From contig OX337230.1 of assembly GCA_946965045.2 (NCBI GenBank), positions 1,922,001-1,986,000 on the forward strand: a stretch of 64,000 bases of DNA. The letters are read 5' to 3'. Position 1 is the stretch's first letter. Each line of letters begins with the position of its first letter. The stretch comes from Epithemia pelagica. Its lineage: Eukaryota > Bacillariophyta > Bacillariophyceae > Surirellales > Surirellaceae. The notes under the pieces were generated by a model. That model was not told the origin of the DNA and did not search any database. It saw only the letters and a program-made list of their open reading frames with translations. Positions 53,601 to 63,499 of this stretch are shown here, piece after piece. A program made the position numbers and the translations under genes.

Positions 53601-54914
53601 AGAGACGGAGGGAAGGACATGGGTTGGGTTTGGGAACCGTGGCGCGGCGGGAATTTGGCGCTTTTTCCAACCGGCCGGTTTCGTTGTCGTCTTTTGGGGA
53701 CCACCATTCTTGAGAGCCGCCAGAATGGCAAACGTATCATTGTTGGAGGATGACACTTGTTTGGGGGCGCGTTTGTTGTTGTTGGATGATGATGACGACG
53801 ACGACATGACGAAGAAGGGATTCATGGCAGTGTCGCCCTGCTTGGCGTGCAGCGTCGTGTCGACAATACTCCTTCGTTGAGACGGGTGTGGTCGCTTGCG
53901 TTCCACTTGTTGTTGTTGTTGTTGTCGGCGTCGTTGGGCCTGTCGTTCCGCCGCCCGTTGTTCCGCCAACAAGGCGTCGTGGGAGGTTCCATGCTTCCCC
54001 AAGGCCTGCAAGACGGCCGAAAGATCCTCCTCGGTCGATGTGGTGGTGGTGGGAGGATTCTTCTTGTGGTTGTTAGGCTTTGCTTTTTTGTTTTGGCGGT
54101 CGTCCCTTGCACCCAGAGGCTTGGTACTACTGGGTTGCAGTTTTTGGGAGGCTGCTTTTCGACTGCCTCCAGTCTCTCGTTTCGTTCGAGCTTTGGACTG
54201 TTGTTTGGTCGAGGCTGCCTTGGTTTTCATCTTGTGGGAGGCTGCCAGTAACCAATTGCCTCCACCGCCACCACCACCACCAATTGCCGTCTTGGAGGAG
54301 GAGGCTGGGTCGTGCCTCGTAGGCTCTAGACACTGGGAGGAGGACGACGACAATGATGGCGGTTGTTTCTCCAACAGAACGACCACTTCTTCCTCCTCCT
54401 CTTCTTCCTCCCCCTTGTGGTGGTTGCTGTTGTTGTTGTTGGGATTGCTGGCATTGGAACAGGGCGAAACTTGCTGCAGCAACAACAAGGACTCTTGAGA
54501 ATCGCTTTTTCGTTTCCTTCTCGGAGGGTTTGTTGGTTGTGAAACGACTTGCACGACATTGTCGTCGTCCTCCTTCTCGGCTTGTTTCCGAGTAGTGTCG
54601 TTGGTGTCCTTGTCGTCGTCTTGTACCACAATCACACTGGCGGCGTCTTGAGACGACGATCGAATGGCCGATGTCTTTTCGTCTTCTTGTTTTTGCAACT
54701 GCAACTTGCGACATTCCTTTTCGTGACGAATGGCTGCATCAAGGGTGTCAAACTTTTGGATTCGACACACATCACAGACAAAAAATTGTTTTCGGATTCG
54801 TCGTTTGACTTTTCTCATTGGTTGGTCGACCCCTGATGGTGGAGGAGGACCTGTCGTGATGGTGGCTTCCATTTGGCTTTGGCTCTGGCTCTGGCTCTGG
54901 CTCTGTCCATCCAT
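50676..54914 (-). CDS. ELG1/ATAD5-like RFC-family AAA+ ATPase, two exons
   Basis: Exons are inferred as 54914-51550 and 51498-50676, joined in phase across a 51-nt intron (GTAAGT donor), 1395 residues. The start at 54914 (MDGQSQ) is preferred to the longer open frame from 55145. The N-terminus has a Gln/Ser repeat, a basic stretch, and one CxxC-H-C finger-like motif (FFVCDVCRI...HEKEC). A long disordered region with basic, acidic and poly-Gln/Asn runs follows. The AAA+ core shows Walker A GPIASGKTS (about residue 630), LELNTSDTR, Walker B VILIDEVD (about 722) and LTSHSVPDK, with an RFC-like helical domain. Elg1/ATAD5 forms a clamp-unloading complex for PCNA. A beta-rich insertion (about residues 870-960) resembles an IPT/TIG domain, and exon 2 supplies the C-terminal helical domain. 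Confidence 0.75.
54866..54903. repeat. GGCTCT hexanucleotide microsatellite inside the ELG1-like gene
   Basis: About five copies of the GGCTCT/AGAGCC unit encode the repeated Gln-Ser dipeptides at the N-terminus of the ELG1-like protein. Length variation would change the protein without shifting the frame. Confidence 0.6.
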
Positions 54915-55353
54915 GATCAGAATACTGTCGACTCTCCTCGCACCTAAGGTACAATTGAGACGAGACGAGAGAGGACAGGCCCACAAGTCGCAAGAGACTG
55001 CACCTCTTGTTTGGTTTCTCTTGTTTGGGTTCCAAAATGCGCCATTGGACCTCCGCCGCGCCACAAGAACTCTCGTCCGGCCGGACTTCTCTAAGAGCGC
55101 GGCCGGCGTGAATGAGGGCGCGCACATATGCGCATGTCTCGCCATCGGACATTCGGCAAGCTACCGTCGAATGGAAGCGAGCCCATGGTTTGGTCTTGCT
55201 GAAGCTGCAGTAGTTTCGCGTACTTACGATTCTCTGCTTAAGTAATCGTGATTTTCAGGCTGTCTGACGTTTATACCAGAACGTTGAATGCAGCATATAG
55301 TCTTGATCGAGCCGGGCGACTTTCCCACATCCTGAACTGTCCACACAAAACAA
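54915..55353. promoter_or_regulatory. Divergent promoter of ELG1-like and PP1-docking protein genes
   Basis: A 439-bp spacer between two start codons on opposite strands. The ELG1-like frame stays open to 55145, so the real start may be further into this spacer. No distinct promoter motif was identified. Confidence 0.35.
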
Positions 55354-58300
55354 ATGGATCGCCAAATGAAGGGTGTCGTCGTGGAAACAACACAGAGAGC
55401 GATCAAACATCCTACACACGAGCAAGAGAACGCTCTCAGCAAAGTAATAAAAAACAAAGAACATTTTTGGACCAAACAACAACAAGAAGAAGAAGGAGCC
55501 TATTCCAAAGACAACCAGCACCATCCACCAACCATGTTGACCTTGGTCGATCATAAAAATGGGCCCATTCGGGGACCGGATCGACCCAAGCCAGCCACGG
55601 TGGTGGAAGATTTTGCCGAAGAAATGATTAGTGGCTTGTTTTGTCAATACGAACCACCGGATCCCACCCGAAGATTTCAAAAAACCAAGGGCATTTTGCA
55701 ACCGGCCAATTCCTTTGCTCGACGCGACCGGTCCGTCGAATCGTACCAAAAGCGAATCCGATGGATTGATGAAGAAGAGGAGGAGGACGATCCATACAAT
55801 CATGATTCCAAACCTCGAGCCACTCGAAACTCGGCGGTGCCGACCCAAAAGCGATTGGCGGGGATTGGCAACATTGCCCAAGCCTGCATGGATGTGGGCG
55901 TCGAATCGGGGTGCGTGTCACCCACTACGGCCAAACTATCGTCCAAACAACAACAACACTATCCGTACGAGGACCTTCGTACCACACTCAGTCAAGATAG
56001 CAGTATTTTGTCGCCGCAACGAGAATCGCGAGCGCAACGATATGCCATTTTTGACGATGAAGGAAATCCCGTGAGTACCAAATCGGGCGTCTTGCCACCG
56101 CCTCCTCCACCACCCCGACCACCGCCCAATAAAAAAGAAGTCTTTATTCCTCAACTCTGTGGGGTCGGATTGAATTGGAGCGATGAGGAGAATAACACGT
56201 CTTCCAACAGTCTCTATGGAAAACGAATCGTCTTTCACAATGTCCAGTATGACGATGACGACAATTCTCTCTTGGCCAACAACCCCATGGCCGCCGTACC
56301 ACCACCACCACCCCCTCCACCACCGCCACCACCCAAGCGAGAGTCGTCTCAAGGGAACGACCTTTTATCCAGGGCTCCTCATCCATCCAGGAGCGTCGTC
56401 GATAGGAACACCACCAATTACTCGGCTCCCGTGGCCCTTCGAAAAACAGCGTCCTCTTCCGCGGGGGCCGAATTGGTCACCGCATCCGCCGGCAAAACTA
56501 GTAATTTGAAACAGGGAGGAGGAAACAACAACTCGTGGGACGATTTACGAAACCGATTGGATGCGTCGGACGATGACTGGGATGGACCCGACTGGATGGT
56601 GGATGGTCAACAATCCGATAGCAAAGATGAACTGGATAGCCATGGAAGGATGATGATGGACCCTGTGACAATGGATCGGTCCGAAGTGGGTGTGCCTCAG
56701 ATTCCCGAAGACGATTGGGACAATAGTCTGGCCATTTTGCCTCAAAACAGAGGATCATCCTCCGCCCGAGGCCGAGCCACTTCGAATTCGCTCCGGCCCG
56801 TTCCGGAAGATGTCATGGAATCACTGGGTATGGAAACCTCGTTGGTACGAATTAGTGATACCAAGGCGGACGATACCAAGAAACGTCGAGTTTCCTTGTT
56901 TGGGCGCGGACGAAAAAATCAAGGCCGTGATCCGTCACCGGGTCGATCGATTCGCCGTGGATCCATGGGTAAGGACTCGGAAGTTGACGACGACGCCAAT
57001 AACAATAATAACAAAGGATCGGCTTCCAAGGAGAATGCCGCCGACTGGCGACAGCGGTCTGCTTCGATCAAAGAAAAGCTTCGAAGGAACAAGGAAAACA
57101 GTTCGCGATCACGATCCAAATCACCGTCCCGTAGGAAATCCTTGGAAGGGATTACAACCTTTTCGCCCACTCGTGGATCGGAAGAATCGAAAGAACGCTC
57201 TCAATTTCCGTCCAGGAGATCGGCTTCCAACTATTCCAACGGGACACCAAGGTCTACGGCGTCATCCAACAACAATGCACCCATGCCTCATCTCCATCCC
57301 GCACATCCACTCAACCAGGTACGCCAACAACTTCAAGGTGACGAGGCCATGGAGCGCCAAAGTTACATCACTGCGCATCGCAATGGCTTTGATGGCTCTG
57401 GACGCAGCAGTCAAGCGGGGGAGTTTGATGATCGCATGAGTTTTATTACCGCTCATCGCAGACAAACGGATGGTGACCAACGCAGCCAAGCGGCCATGTC
57501 GGATCTAGACGAACGTCTAAGTTATATTACCGCTCATCGTGCCCAGGTCGATGCAGCTCCTCCGCCGCCTCCGCCACCTCCACCACTTCGTCCTGCCGAT
57601 GCTGACGAAAGGCTCGAACGTCAAAGCTACATCGGAGCCCATAGATCCATGATGGATTCCCCGAAACGGCGATTCAGGATTGCGTCACCTCGCAAACTCT
57701 TGGGACTTTCATTGAGATCTCAAGACAAGGGGCGCAAGGATGAAAATGAACCCAATGTAGTAGTGAGCCAGACTATGGTCGAAGATGCATCGCCTCCACA
57801 TCAAAACGATGTACAAATGATTCAGCCAAGTATCGCTCCTCCCGCGGGCAGCCAAATGGCAGCTCCGCAACCAAGCAACAACGAACAAGTGGTAAAAGCA
57901 AAAACTGAAGAGGAAATCACTTGGGAAGAACGAACTCGCCTGGCATGGGAACGTATTCGGAATGGCCTTGGCATGTCAACAAGTGACGACAGTGCTACGG
58001 ACAAAGCAAACAGTGGAGCAGAGCCCACGAACTCAGGAAATAGTGTCCCTCAGTCATCGACGGGCTTGGGACAACAACCTGGTAATCCTACCACGCCTAC
58101 AGCTCCGAATCAAGAGCAGAACCAGTACATGAACGTACCCTTTGCAATGGGAATGCAACAACTCCCGACAGTCATGACGACAAGCGCTTTTCCCGAGGAT
58201 CAAAGTCGATCGGCTCCGGATATGTCTGCCCCAGGAAATAATAATAAGCCTGAGTTCATTCAACGAACTTATTTGCAGAACGGAACCCAAAACCAAGTGG

Positions 58301-59835
58301 CAGTAAGCCTACAGCAGAATTCTACTGCCGAAGAGCAACAAAATGCCATGGTGGCCTCTCAGTCAGCGGCACCTTCTCCTTCCGGCTATATTCCACCCAC
58401 TACACCACCCAGTTCCTCCAAGTCTCCCCAGGGACAGTCACCGCGTCCACTGAAAGGTATTTTGAAAGCACCAACGCCTGCAAAGAAGGTAACATTCATG
58501 GAAAATTTCGACCAAATGTTCACATGTGTGGATGAGAATGAAACCCCACCCGATGTCGACAGCCAAGAATCAGATTCGACCGAAAACGAAATGCCTGATG
58601 ATCGCATGCCCATGAATGACTCGAATAATCAGATATTGACAGATGCCACGACTCAGCTGAATCTTGTCCCAAATCAGCAAGCACAAGGACAAGCTCCTCA
58701 GCAGAACGAGTCCAAGAAAAAGAAAGGAGGTTTCCGTGCACGAAGACTTTTCGGAATCCGCGGTAAGGGAAAAAATAAGTCCTCCCATTCAGATTCAGAT
58801 CGTTCTGCCGATCATGCACATGGAATGGTGGCACTCAATGGAACAGGTGACGTATTGGTCCATGTTGAACCAGCAACTGCCGAACCTATTGATGCGCAAG
58901 CTCCTGAACCGGACCTCCCCACTCTCATTGAACGAGAGCTGAATGCACGAAGCTTGAGTCAAAATGAGATCAACTCCGCGGATCTGACACCAAATCCATC
59001 GACTGTCGCATCATCTAGCACACACGAAGATACTGCTATTTCTCAAACACCCAACCTACCACCACAACCCAACCCAGACGAAGCCACCGAACCATCCATG
59101 ACTGTCGTTGGAATCTCTGAAGGTACACAACCCAACGAAGCAGGTTCCTCGCAACTACAACAGAACCAGCTTGGGCTTCAAAGTCCTAGTGAACAAATAG
59201 ATCCGACTGGACAGGCATCACCCGCTATTACGGCAACACATTCGTCAATGGATCAGGAAGAAACAAAAGCCGAAGGACGTCGGTCCCGCTTTTCTCTACG
59301 AGGTCGAGGAAGAAATCGAGAACGTTCTAAATCCCCCGGCCGACAGTCGGATCGATCAGCACCTCCTGCGGTGAAGACATCAAATCTTCAACCGGACGGC
59401 ATCGTTGCGCTTTCTCCCACGAGGGATGGACCCCCGTTCGTTGTTGGACAGAAACAGTACCCTGTGATGCATCCGTACGAGCAGGGCTACATTTACAGCC
59501 ACGTTCCTTATGCTGACATGCACCCTCAACAACCGAACATCAACGTCAATCCAACGGCAGGGAACAACACCAACCCACCAGGAGGCTACATGATCCCTAT
59601 GATGCAACAACACCCGAGTATATATGGTCAACCTCCAGTCCAATATCAGGCGGTACCTTTCGGTGCGCCCTATGTACAAGGTCAGCCGCCATACCAAGGA
59701 CAGCCAATGGTTCAGCCACCACATCCACAGCAGCTTCAATCAGTGCCCCAAGAGCTGCAACCTAAACAACAACCCGAGCCGCAATCCGCTGGAGAGAATG
59801 GAGGCATTCTTTCCTCCCTTGCTGGCATGTTTTAA
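55354..59835 (+). CDS. Large disordered protein with YITAHR repeats and a PP1-docking motif
   Basis: A single-exon gene of 1493 residues, almost wholly disordered. Visible parts: two poly-proline runs in the first 330 residues, and a third near residue 730, of a type that binds profilin or SH3/WW domains. Four tandem copies of RxSYITAHR or a close form (about residues 669-769) follow a Ser/Arg-rich region with several SPGR/SPSR basic motifs. PLKGILKAPTPAKKVTFMEN at about residues 1031-1050 contains KVTF (1045-1048), a classical RVxF-type protein phosphatase 1 docking site behind a GILK motif. Basic GRGRK and GIRGKGK patches and a Tyr/Pro/Gln-rich C-terminal third end in SSLAGMF. I do not recognise a family. 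It may be a scaffold that recruits PP1; that is an inference from the motif. Confidence 0.75.
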   Translation: MDRQMKGVVVETTQRAIKHPTHEQENALSKVIKNKEHFWTKQQQEEEGAYSKDNQHHPPTMLTLVDHKNGPIRGPDRPKPATVVEDFAEEMISGLFCQYEPPDPTRRFQKTKGILQPANSFARRDRSVESYQKRIRWIDEEEEEDDPYNHDSKPRATRNSAVPTQKRLAGIGNIAQACMDVGVESGCVSPTTAKLSSKQQQHYPYEDLRTTLSQDSSILSPQRESRAQRYAIFDDEGNPVSTKSGVLPPPPPPPRPPPNKKEVFIPQLCGVGLNWSDEENNTSSNSLYGKRIVFHNVQYDDDDNSLLANNPMAAVPPPPPPPPPPPPKRESSQGNDLLSRAPHPSRSVVDRNTTNYSAPVALRKTASSSAGAELVTASAGKTSNLKQGGGNNNSWDDLRNRLDASDDDWDGPDWMVDGQQSDSKDELDSHGRMMMDPVTMDRSEVGVPQIPEDDWDNSLAILPQNRGSSSARGRATSNSLRPVPEDVMESLGMETSLVRISDTKADDTKKRRVSLFGRGRKNQGRDPSPGRSIRRGSMGKDSEVDDDANNNNNKGSASKENAADWRQRSASIKEKLRRNKENSSRSRSKSPSRRKSLEGITTFSPTRGSEESKERSQFPSRRSASNYSNGTPRSTASSNNNAPMPHLHPAHPLNQVRQQLQGDEAMERQSYITAHRNGFDGSGRSSQAGEFDDRMSFITAHRRQTDGDQRSQAAMSDLDERLSYITAHRAQVDAAPPPPPPPPPLRPADADERLERQSYIGAHRSMMDSPKRRFRIASPRKLLGLSLRSQDKGRKDENEPNVVVSQTMVEDASPPHQNDVQMIQPSIAPPAGSQMAAPQPSNNEQVVKAKTEEEITWEERTRLAWERIRNGLGMSTSDDSATDKANSGAEPTNSGNSVPQSSTGLGQQPGNPTTPTAPNQEQNQYMNVPFAMGMQQLPTVMTTSAFPEDQSRSAPDMSAPGNNNKPEFIQRTYLQNGTQNQVAVSLQQNSTAEEQQNAMVASQSAAPSPSGYIPPTTPPSSSKSPQGQSPRPLKGILKAPTPAKKVTFMENFDQMFTCVDENETPPDVDSQESDSTENEMPDDRMPMNDSNNQILTDATTQLNLVPNQQAQGQAPQQNESKKKKGGFRARRLFGIRGKGKNKSSHSDSDRSADHAHGMVALNGTGDVLVHVEPATAEPIDAQAPEPDLPTLIERELNARSLSQNEINSADLTPNPSTVASSSTHEDTAISQTPNLPPQPNPDEATEPSMTVVGISEGTQPNEAGSSQLQQNQLGLQSPSEQIDPTGQASPAITATHSSMDQEETKAEGRRSRFSLRGRGRNRERSKSPGRQSDRSAPPAVKTSNLQPDGIVALSPTRDGPPFVVGQKQYPVMHPYEQGYIYSHVPYADMHPQQPNINVNPTAGNNTNPPGGYMIPMMQQHPSIYGQPPVQYQAVPFGAPYVQGQPPYQGQPMVQPPHPQQLQSVPQELQPKQQPEPQSAGENGGILSSLAGMF

Positions 59836-60266
59836 AATACTTGTCTCACATACACTACTTAATTTTAGCGGTCCACCGCGACTAATGTTCCAACTTCCAA
59901 TGTTTCACAGATAATTGGTTTCTCCAACACAGCACATTGTCTTTACGAATACTATCACGCACGTCGTAACACTAGTCCCGACAACGTCGTTGGGAACACA
60001 GCAACAGCACATTTTAGAAGGTATGCGTCTATGTGAAGCACGCCGTCGCTATGCGGGTGAGGGTGCCTCATTCCTATTCTACTGGTGGAAAATACTTATA
60101 AATTCGAGTCGACGCATATCCGATGAACGAATATACATGATTTATTTGACAAGTACGAGTTTCCATGGAAAGGAAGGAAAACTTCTCCATAGATTAGCAT
60201 CTCTGCTTCGTTCGTAAGAAAAGAATTAAAAAAACACAAAAGTGGCCCAACCTGGTTTTAGTTCTT
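59836..60266. other. Convergent intergenic region
   Basis: Lies between the 3' ends of two genes on opposite strands. AT-rich runs (60225-60242) are compatible with polyadenylation signals. No gene was recognised. Confidence 0.35.
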
Positions 60267-62939
60267 CTAAAGGTTATGACGTAAACGGAAATCCTCGTCG
60301 CACGCAATAGGGCTTTCGACTTCTAGCACGTAGCGACAGGTTTCTGGTTCATCAGCACTCAGGACCTTTGTTTCGCTCCCGCATGTGACAGTGGCACTGA
60401 CGGAACGCTCCGGACCATTCCAACATTTGGTACCCCGTTCCCATCGCCAGACGCGATGAAAGGATGGCACCGCAGACGATGCATCGTCGTCCTCCTCCTC
60501 CTCCTCTCGTGGGATTTCTTCCATTCGTTGTCCCGTCCAATCCCCCAAGTGTACTCCACCGGATCTGGATCCAGCGTCCCGTTGCTTTGCCTTTTTGAAT
60601 AAACATATCTCGTACGTATATGAAGCAGCATCATACGAGAAACATTGGTCCTTGAGATGGAACAATTCACCATCATTTCCTAGCGTTTCTGGCTCTGATT
60701 TCCCTCCAACAGATTCAATGGCTCTTTCCATTGCCGCTTTCATTTCTTTGCTTTCGTCCTCAACTCTGGTGATTTCGTCTTGCAGTTCCACAAGTTTGGC
60801 GAATTCGGGGGAGTTGTCAGTTTGTAGACTCAATCCATCAAAGAGTCTGGTCATCAAATCATCCTCCGAGCGAGCATGGACTTGGTAGTATCCATAATAA
60901 CCATCAGGTAATTCGGATGGTATATCTGTGCTGCTGGTTGATGCACACATGGAATCATTGGGCGCGGCTTGACCCATGAGTGTATTGCAGTATGTTGTCG
61001 CCTCTTCTACAATTTGTGGCGGAGGGATCTCATGCTGGGACATGGAAGATACGTTCCGTTTCGTGGACGTGGGCGGACAAGCTGCCGCCCAAGGTGCCAC
61101 ACAAGACTCTGGGTCACTTTCCGTCGTTGATGATTCTCCTGCCAGTTCTGCAACCACTTCTTTATAAAGCTGCCATACGTGAAAGGATGACAAGTTTCCG
61201 TAGTTGACAACTCCCAAGGCTAGTTGTTGAAGAACCTGGAGAAGTTGTTGTTGATTCTCTTGTTGTTCTTGAACCGACGCGCCAAATGAATGAGTGATTA
61301 CCACTCCGTCCAACAAGACTTTGGCAGAAATGGCAAAATCGAATCCACGTTCGATGGAATCCTTTCTTAATTCGAGTTGATTTTTGGTCATGGGCAAGGC
61401 CATTGGATCGAACTGCAGTTCTGGCGTGTCGTCCGATGATTCTGATTCCGTATCGGTCGTTGCCGCTGCTTCCTCTTCCTCGATATCCTCATCGTCCTGG
61501 TCTGCTTGTTGCATCAATTTGTCCATGATTTCCATCAAGGCTGTGGCTCGTTCCAAGAATCGTGTACGAGGTTTGGTCAAGGTTTTGGATTTGAGCAATG
61601 TCATGATTTCCTCTCGTTTGTCTCCTTTGGTTTCCGACGAATCGTCCTCTTCTTCTGCTCTATTATTCCGGTAATGACGATCATACCCCTCATGGTCGAT
61701 ATCGTCGTACTCTTCCTCCTCCGCCATGCCATGATAGTCATCGTCCATCAGATAGTCATCGTGATAATCGTGATAATCTTCATAGTCCTCCAGTCGGCGC
61801 CGCCTGGATGATTTCTTTTCCACCGAGGGTATTCGAGAGGGATTCCAGCTCCATTCCGAAGACGGTTGTCTCATGTTGAAAAGTGTGAGATGGGCCAACT
61901 GGGCCCAGGACTCGGCAGTGTCAATCGTCATCATGGCATAGGTTTTGGGTTCCCACCAAAGCTTGGCATCCAAGGCGGCCAAACGCAAGGGAATGCATGT
62001 CTTGCCCTTGTTTGTCTTGCTTTCGTGAACAAAGGATCCACTGGAAGTTCTCATTTCTCCCGCCAATTGACAAGCATGAACAATCCACCAAATCAATTCA
62101 TGGACCGACAAGGCTTGCAACATTCCCGAAAGTTGAGGGGTTGGAGAGTTATTGTCGTTATTGTTGTTGCCGTCCGTTGGGGTCACGGCAATGGCATTCA
62201 ATCGAGTAGCAATGTTGTTGACTCGATCTTGAATCCATTGGAATTCCATTGCACCGTATTGTTCCTTGAGTTTTGTTAAGGATTCCTCCACTTGTCCCAA
62301 TTCAAGTTCGGTCTGTGCCGCCTCCTCTAATTTTTCCGCTCGTAACTGAGCAAAGTCAGTCACCGCCTTTTGCCGCAACTGAGATCCTTTGGTAAATTTG
62401 GTTTGCAATTGTTGTCGCAATCGTCGTTCCTCGGCTAAAATGGTTTCACAATTGTCAGCACAGGTCCCCACCGTTTCATCGGCTCCCTCACAACAATCAC
62501 AAACGCCATCGTGAAGCCGACTCATGGGAAGCTTTAGTTTGGGTTGCTGAGGACAAGTAAACACTACAGGACTGCACGAATATATACCGGAACGATGAAA
62601 TGTTTCCCAAACATGAACCAGAGACGACTCTCTCGTCAGAAGAATTGAGCCACAACCACTCTCACAATCGGCATCGTAACACACGAACCTTTTGGGACCT
62701 TGGCTTTGAAACCCATTCCAATTCAAACTTCCGGAACAGGCGGGTGTATTGGGTTCATCGGCACCTGTCAAGGGACAATCGCAATACCCATCATTGATGT
62801 TCTCCACTGGAATGACTTTGGATCCAGAATGATGCCAGTAGCTGTCGGGACATTCCACTTGGCCATGAACCCTATCAACATTGGTGGCCAATGCAAGAAG
62901 CACGACAACAATCTGCCACCCACCGACATCAACCTTCAT
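60267..62939 (-). CDS. Glucosidase II beta subunit (PRKCSH-like)
   Basis: The frame opens at 63170, but the ATG at 62939 (MKVDVGGWQIVVVLLALAT) starts a signal peptide ending VHGQVECP, giving 890 residues. Two LDL-receptor-A-like modules follow, with the INDGYCDCPLTGADE and LHDGVCDCCEGADE motifs typical of the N-terminus. A coiled coil, then a long acidic, Asp/Glu-rich middle with a Tyr/Asp/His-rich segment come next. The C-terminal MRH (mannose-6-phosphate receptor homology) domain is clear: YEICLFKKAKQ, HLGDW, KCWNGPERSV, TCGSETKV and EPETCRYV. The partner alpha subunit removes glucose from N-glycans in the ER; the beta subunit keeps it there and binds mannose. The usual HDEL-type retention tail is missing: the C-terminus reads FRLRHNL. 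Large insertions make it longer than the human subunit. Confidence 0.9.
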   Translation of the reverse strand: MKVDVGGWQIVVVLLALATNVDRVHGQVECPDSYWHHSGSKVIPVENINDGYCDCPLTGADEPNTPACSGSLNWNGFQSQGPKRFVCYDADCESGCGSILLTRESSLVHVWETFHRSGIYSCSPVVFTCPQQPKLKLPMSRLHDGVCDCCEGADETVGTCADNCETILAEERRLRQQLQTKFTKGSQLRQKAVTDFAQLRAEKLEEAAQTELELGQVEESLTKLKEQYGAMEFQWIQDRVNNIATRLNAIAVTPTDGNNNNDNNSPTPQLSGMLQALSVHELIWWIVHACQLAGEMRTSSGSFVHESKTNKGKTCIPLRLAALDAKLWWEPKTYAMMTIDTAESWAQLAHLTLFNMRQPSSEWSWNPSRIPSVEKKSSRRRRLEDYEDYHDYHDDYLMDDDYHGMAEEEEYDDIDHEGYDRHYRNNRAEEEDDSSETKGDKREEIMTLLKSKTLTKPRTRFLERATALMEIMDKLMQQADQDDEDIEEEEAAATTDTESESSDDTPELQFDPMALPMTKNQLELRKDSIERGFDFAISAKVLLDGVVITHSFGASVQEQQENQQQLLQVLQQLALGVVNYGNLSSFHVWQLYKEVVAELAGESSTTESDPESCVAPWAAACPPTSTKRNVSSMSQHEIPPPQIVEEATTYCNTLMGQAAPNDSMCASTSSTDIPSELPDGYYGYYQVHARSEDDLMTRLFDGLSLQTDNSPEFAKLVELQDEITRVEDESKEMKAAMERAIESVGGKSEPETLGNDGELFHLKDQCFSYDAASYTYEICLFKKAKQRDAGSRSGGVHLGDWTGQRMEEIPREEEEEDDDASSAVPSFHRVWRWERGTKCWNGPERSVSATVTCGSETKVLSADEPETCRYVLEVESPIACDEDFRLRHNL

Positions 62940-63499
62940 GGTCCTCCTAATGGCTTGACGGTAGTCTTCCTTTTGTGGGTCTATAAAGTTGTTGTGTGTC
63001 CTCGTGTTCCGGGTGCACCTTTTTTGGTCACGAGCAATGAGAAAGTCACACACAAAAAAGGAAGGCAACTCGCTTGGAGGGTTGGTGGTGTCCTCCACCA
63101 CGAGGCGACGAAGATCGACGAATCCGGGACAGGATTGGATCAATGATACAACGTCATGAAGTAAGGACAACGAACCATTTTCGTGCCGAACACCACGTCA
63201 CAAATCACGGAGCATACATCACTCGATTTCCTGTTTTGCCTTTCTGCTCCCTCTTCTCTCCAAAGCCAAAGAAGCCAGTTTGGATTGTTGACTGCCCTCT
63301 TGAATTTCAATCCGAGAGAAAAGACGCACTATAATTCTTCTCCTTCTCTCCCTTCAAATTGGCCACTGTCGTCGCACACAAAAATCTTGTCAAGTTGAAA
63401 ACGAGAGATATTTTCGTTCCTCGCACATCTACCTAGCTTGTCGATAGGCAATGTGTGGCAAAGCTGTATAGGACAACAAACCCACGACGACGATAGACT
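62940..63499. other. Divergent promoter region
   Basis: Separates the glucosidase II beta gene (minus) and the last gene (plus). The glucosidase frame stays open to 63170. No distinct motif was recognised. Confidence 0.35.

Noticed and set aside
54127-54714. 195-codon minus-strand frame rich in Arg, Gln and Ser
   Set aside because: It is an alternative frame of the disordered, repeat-rich N-terminal part of the ELG1-like gene.
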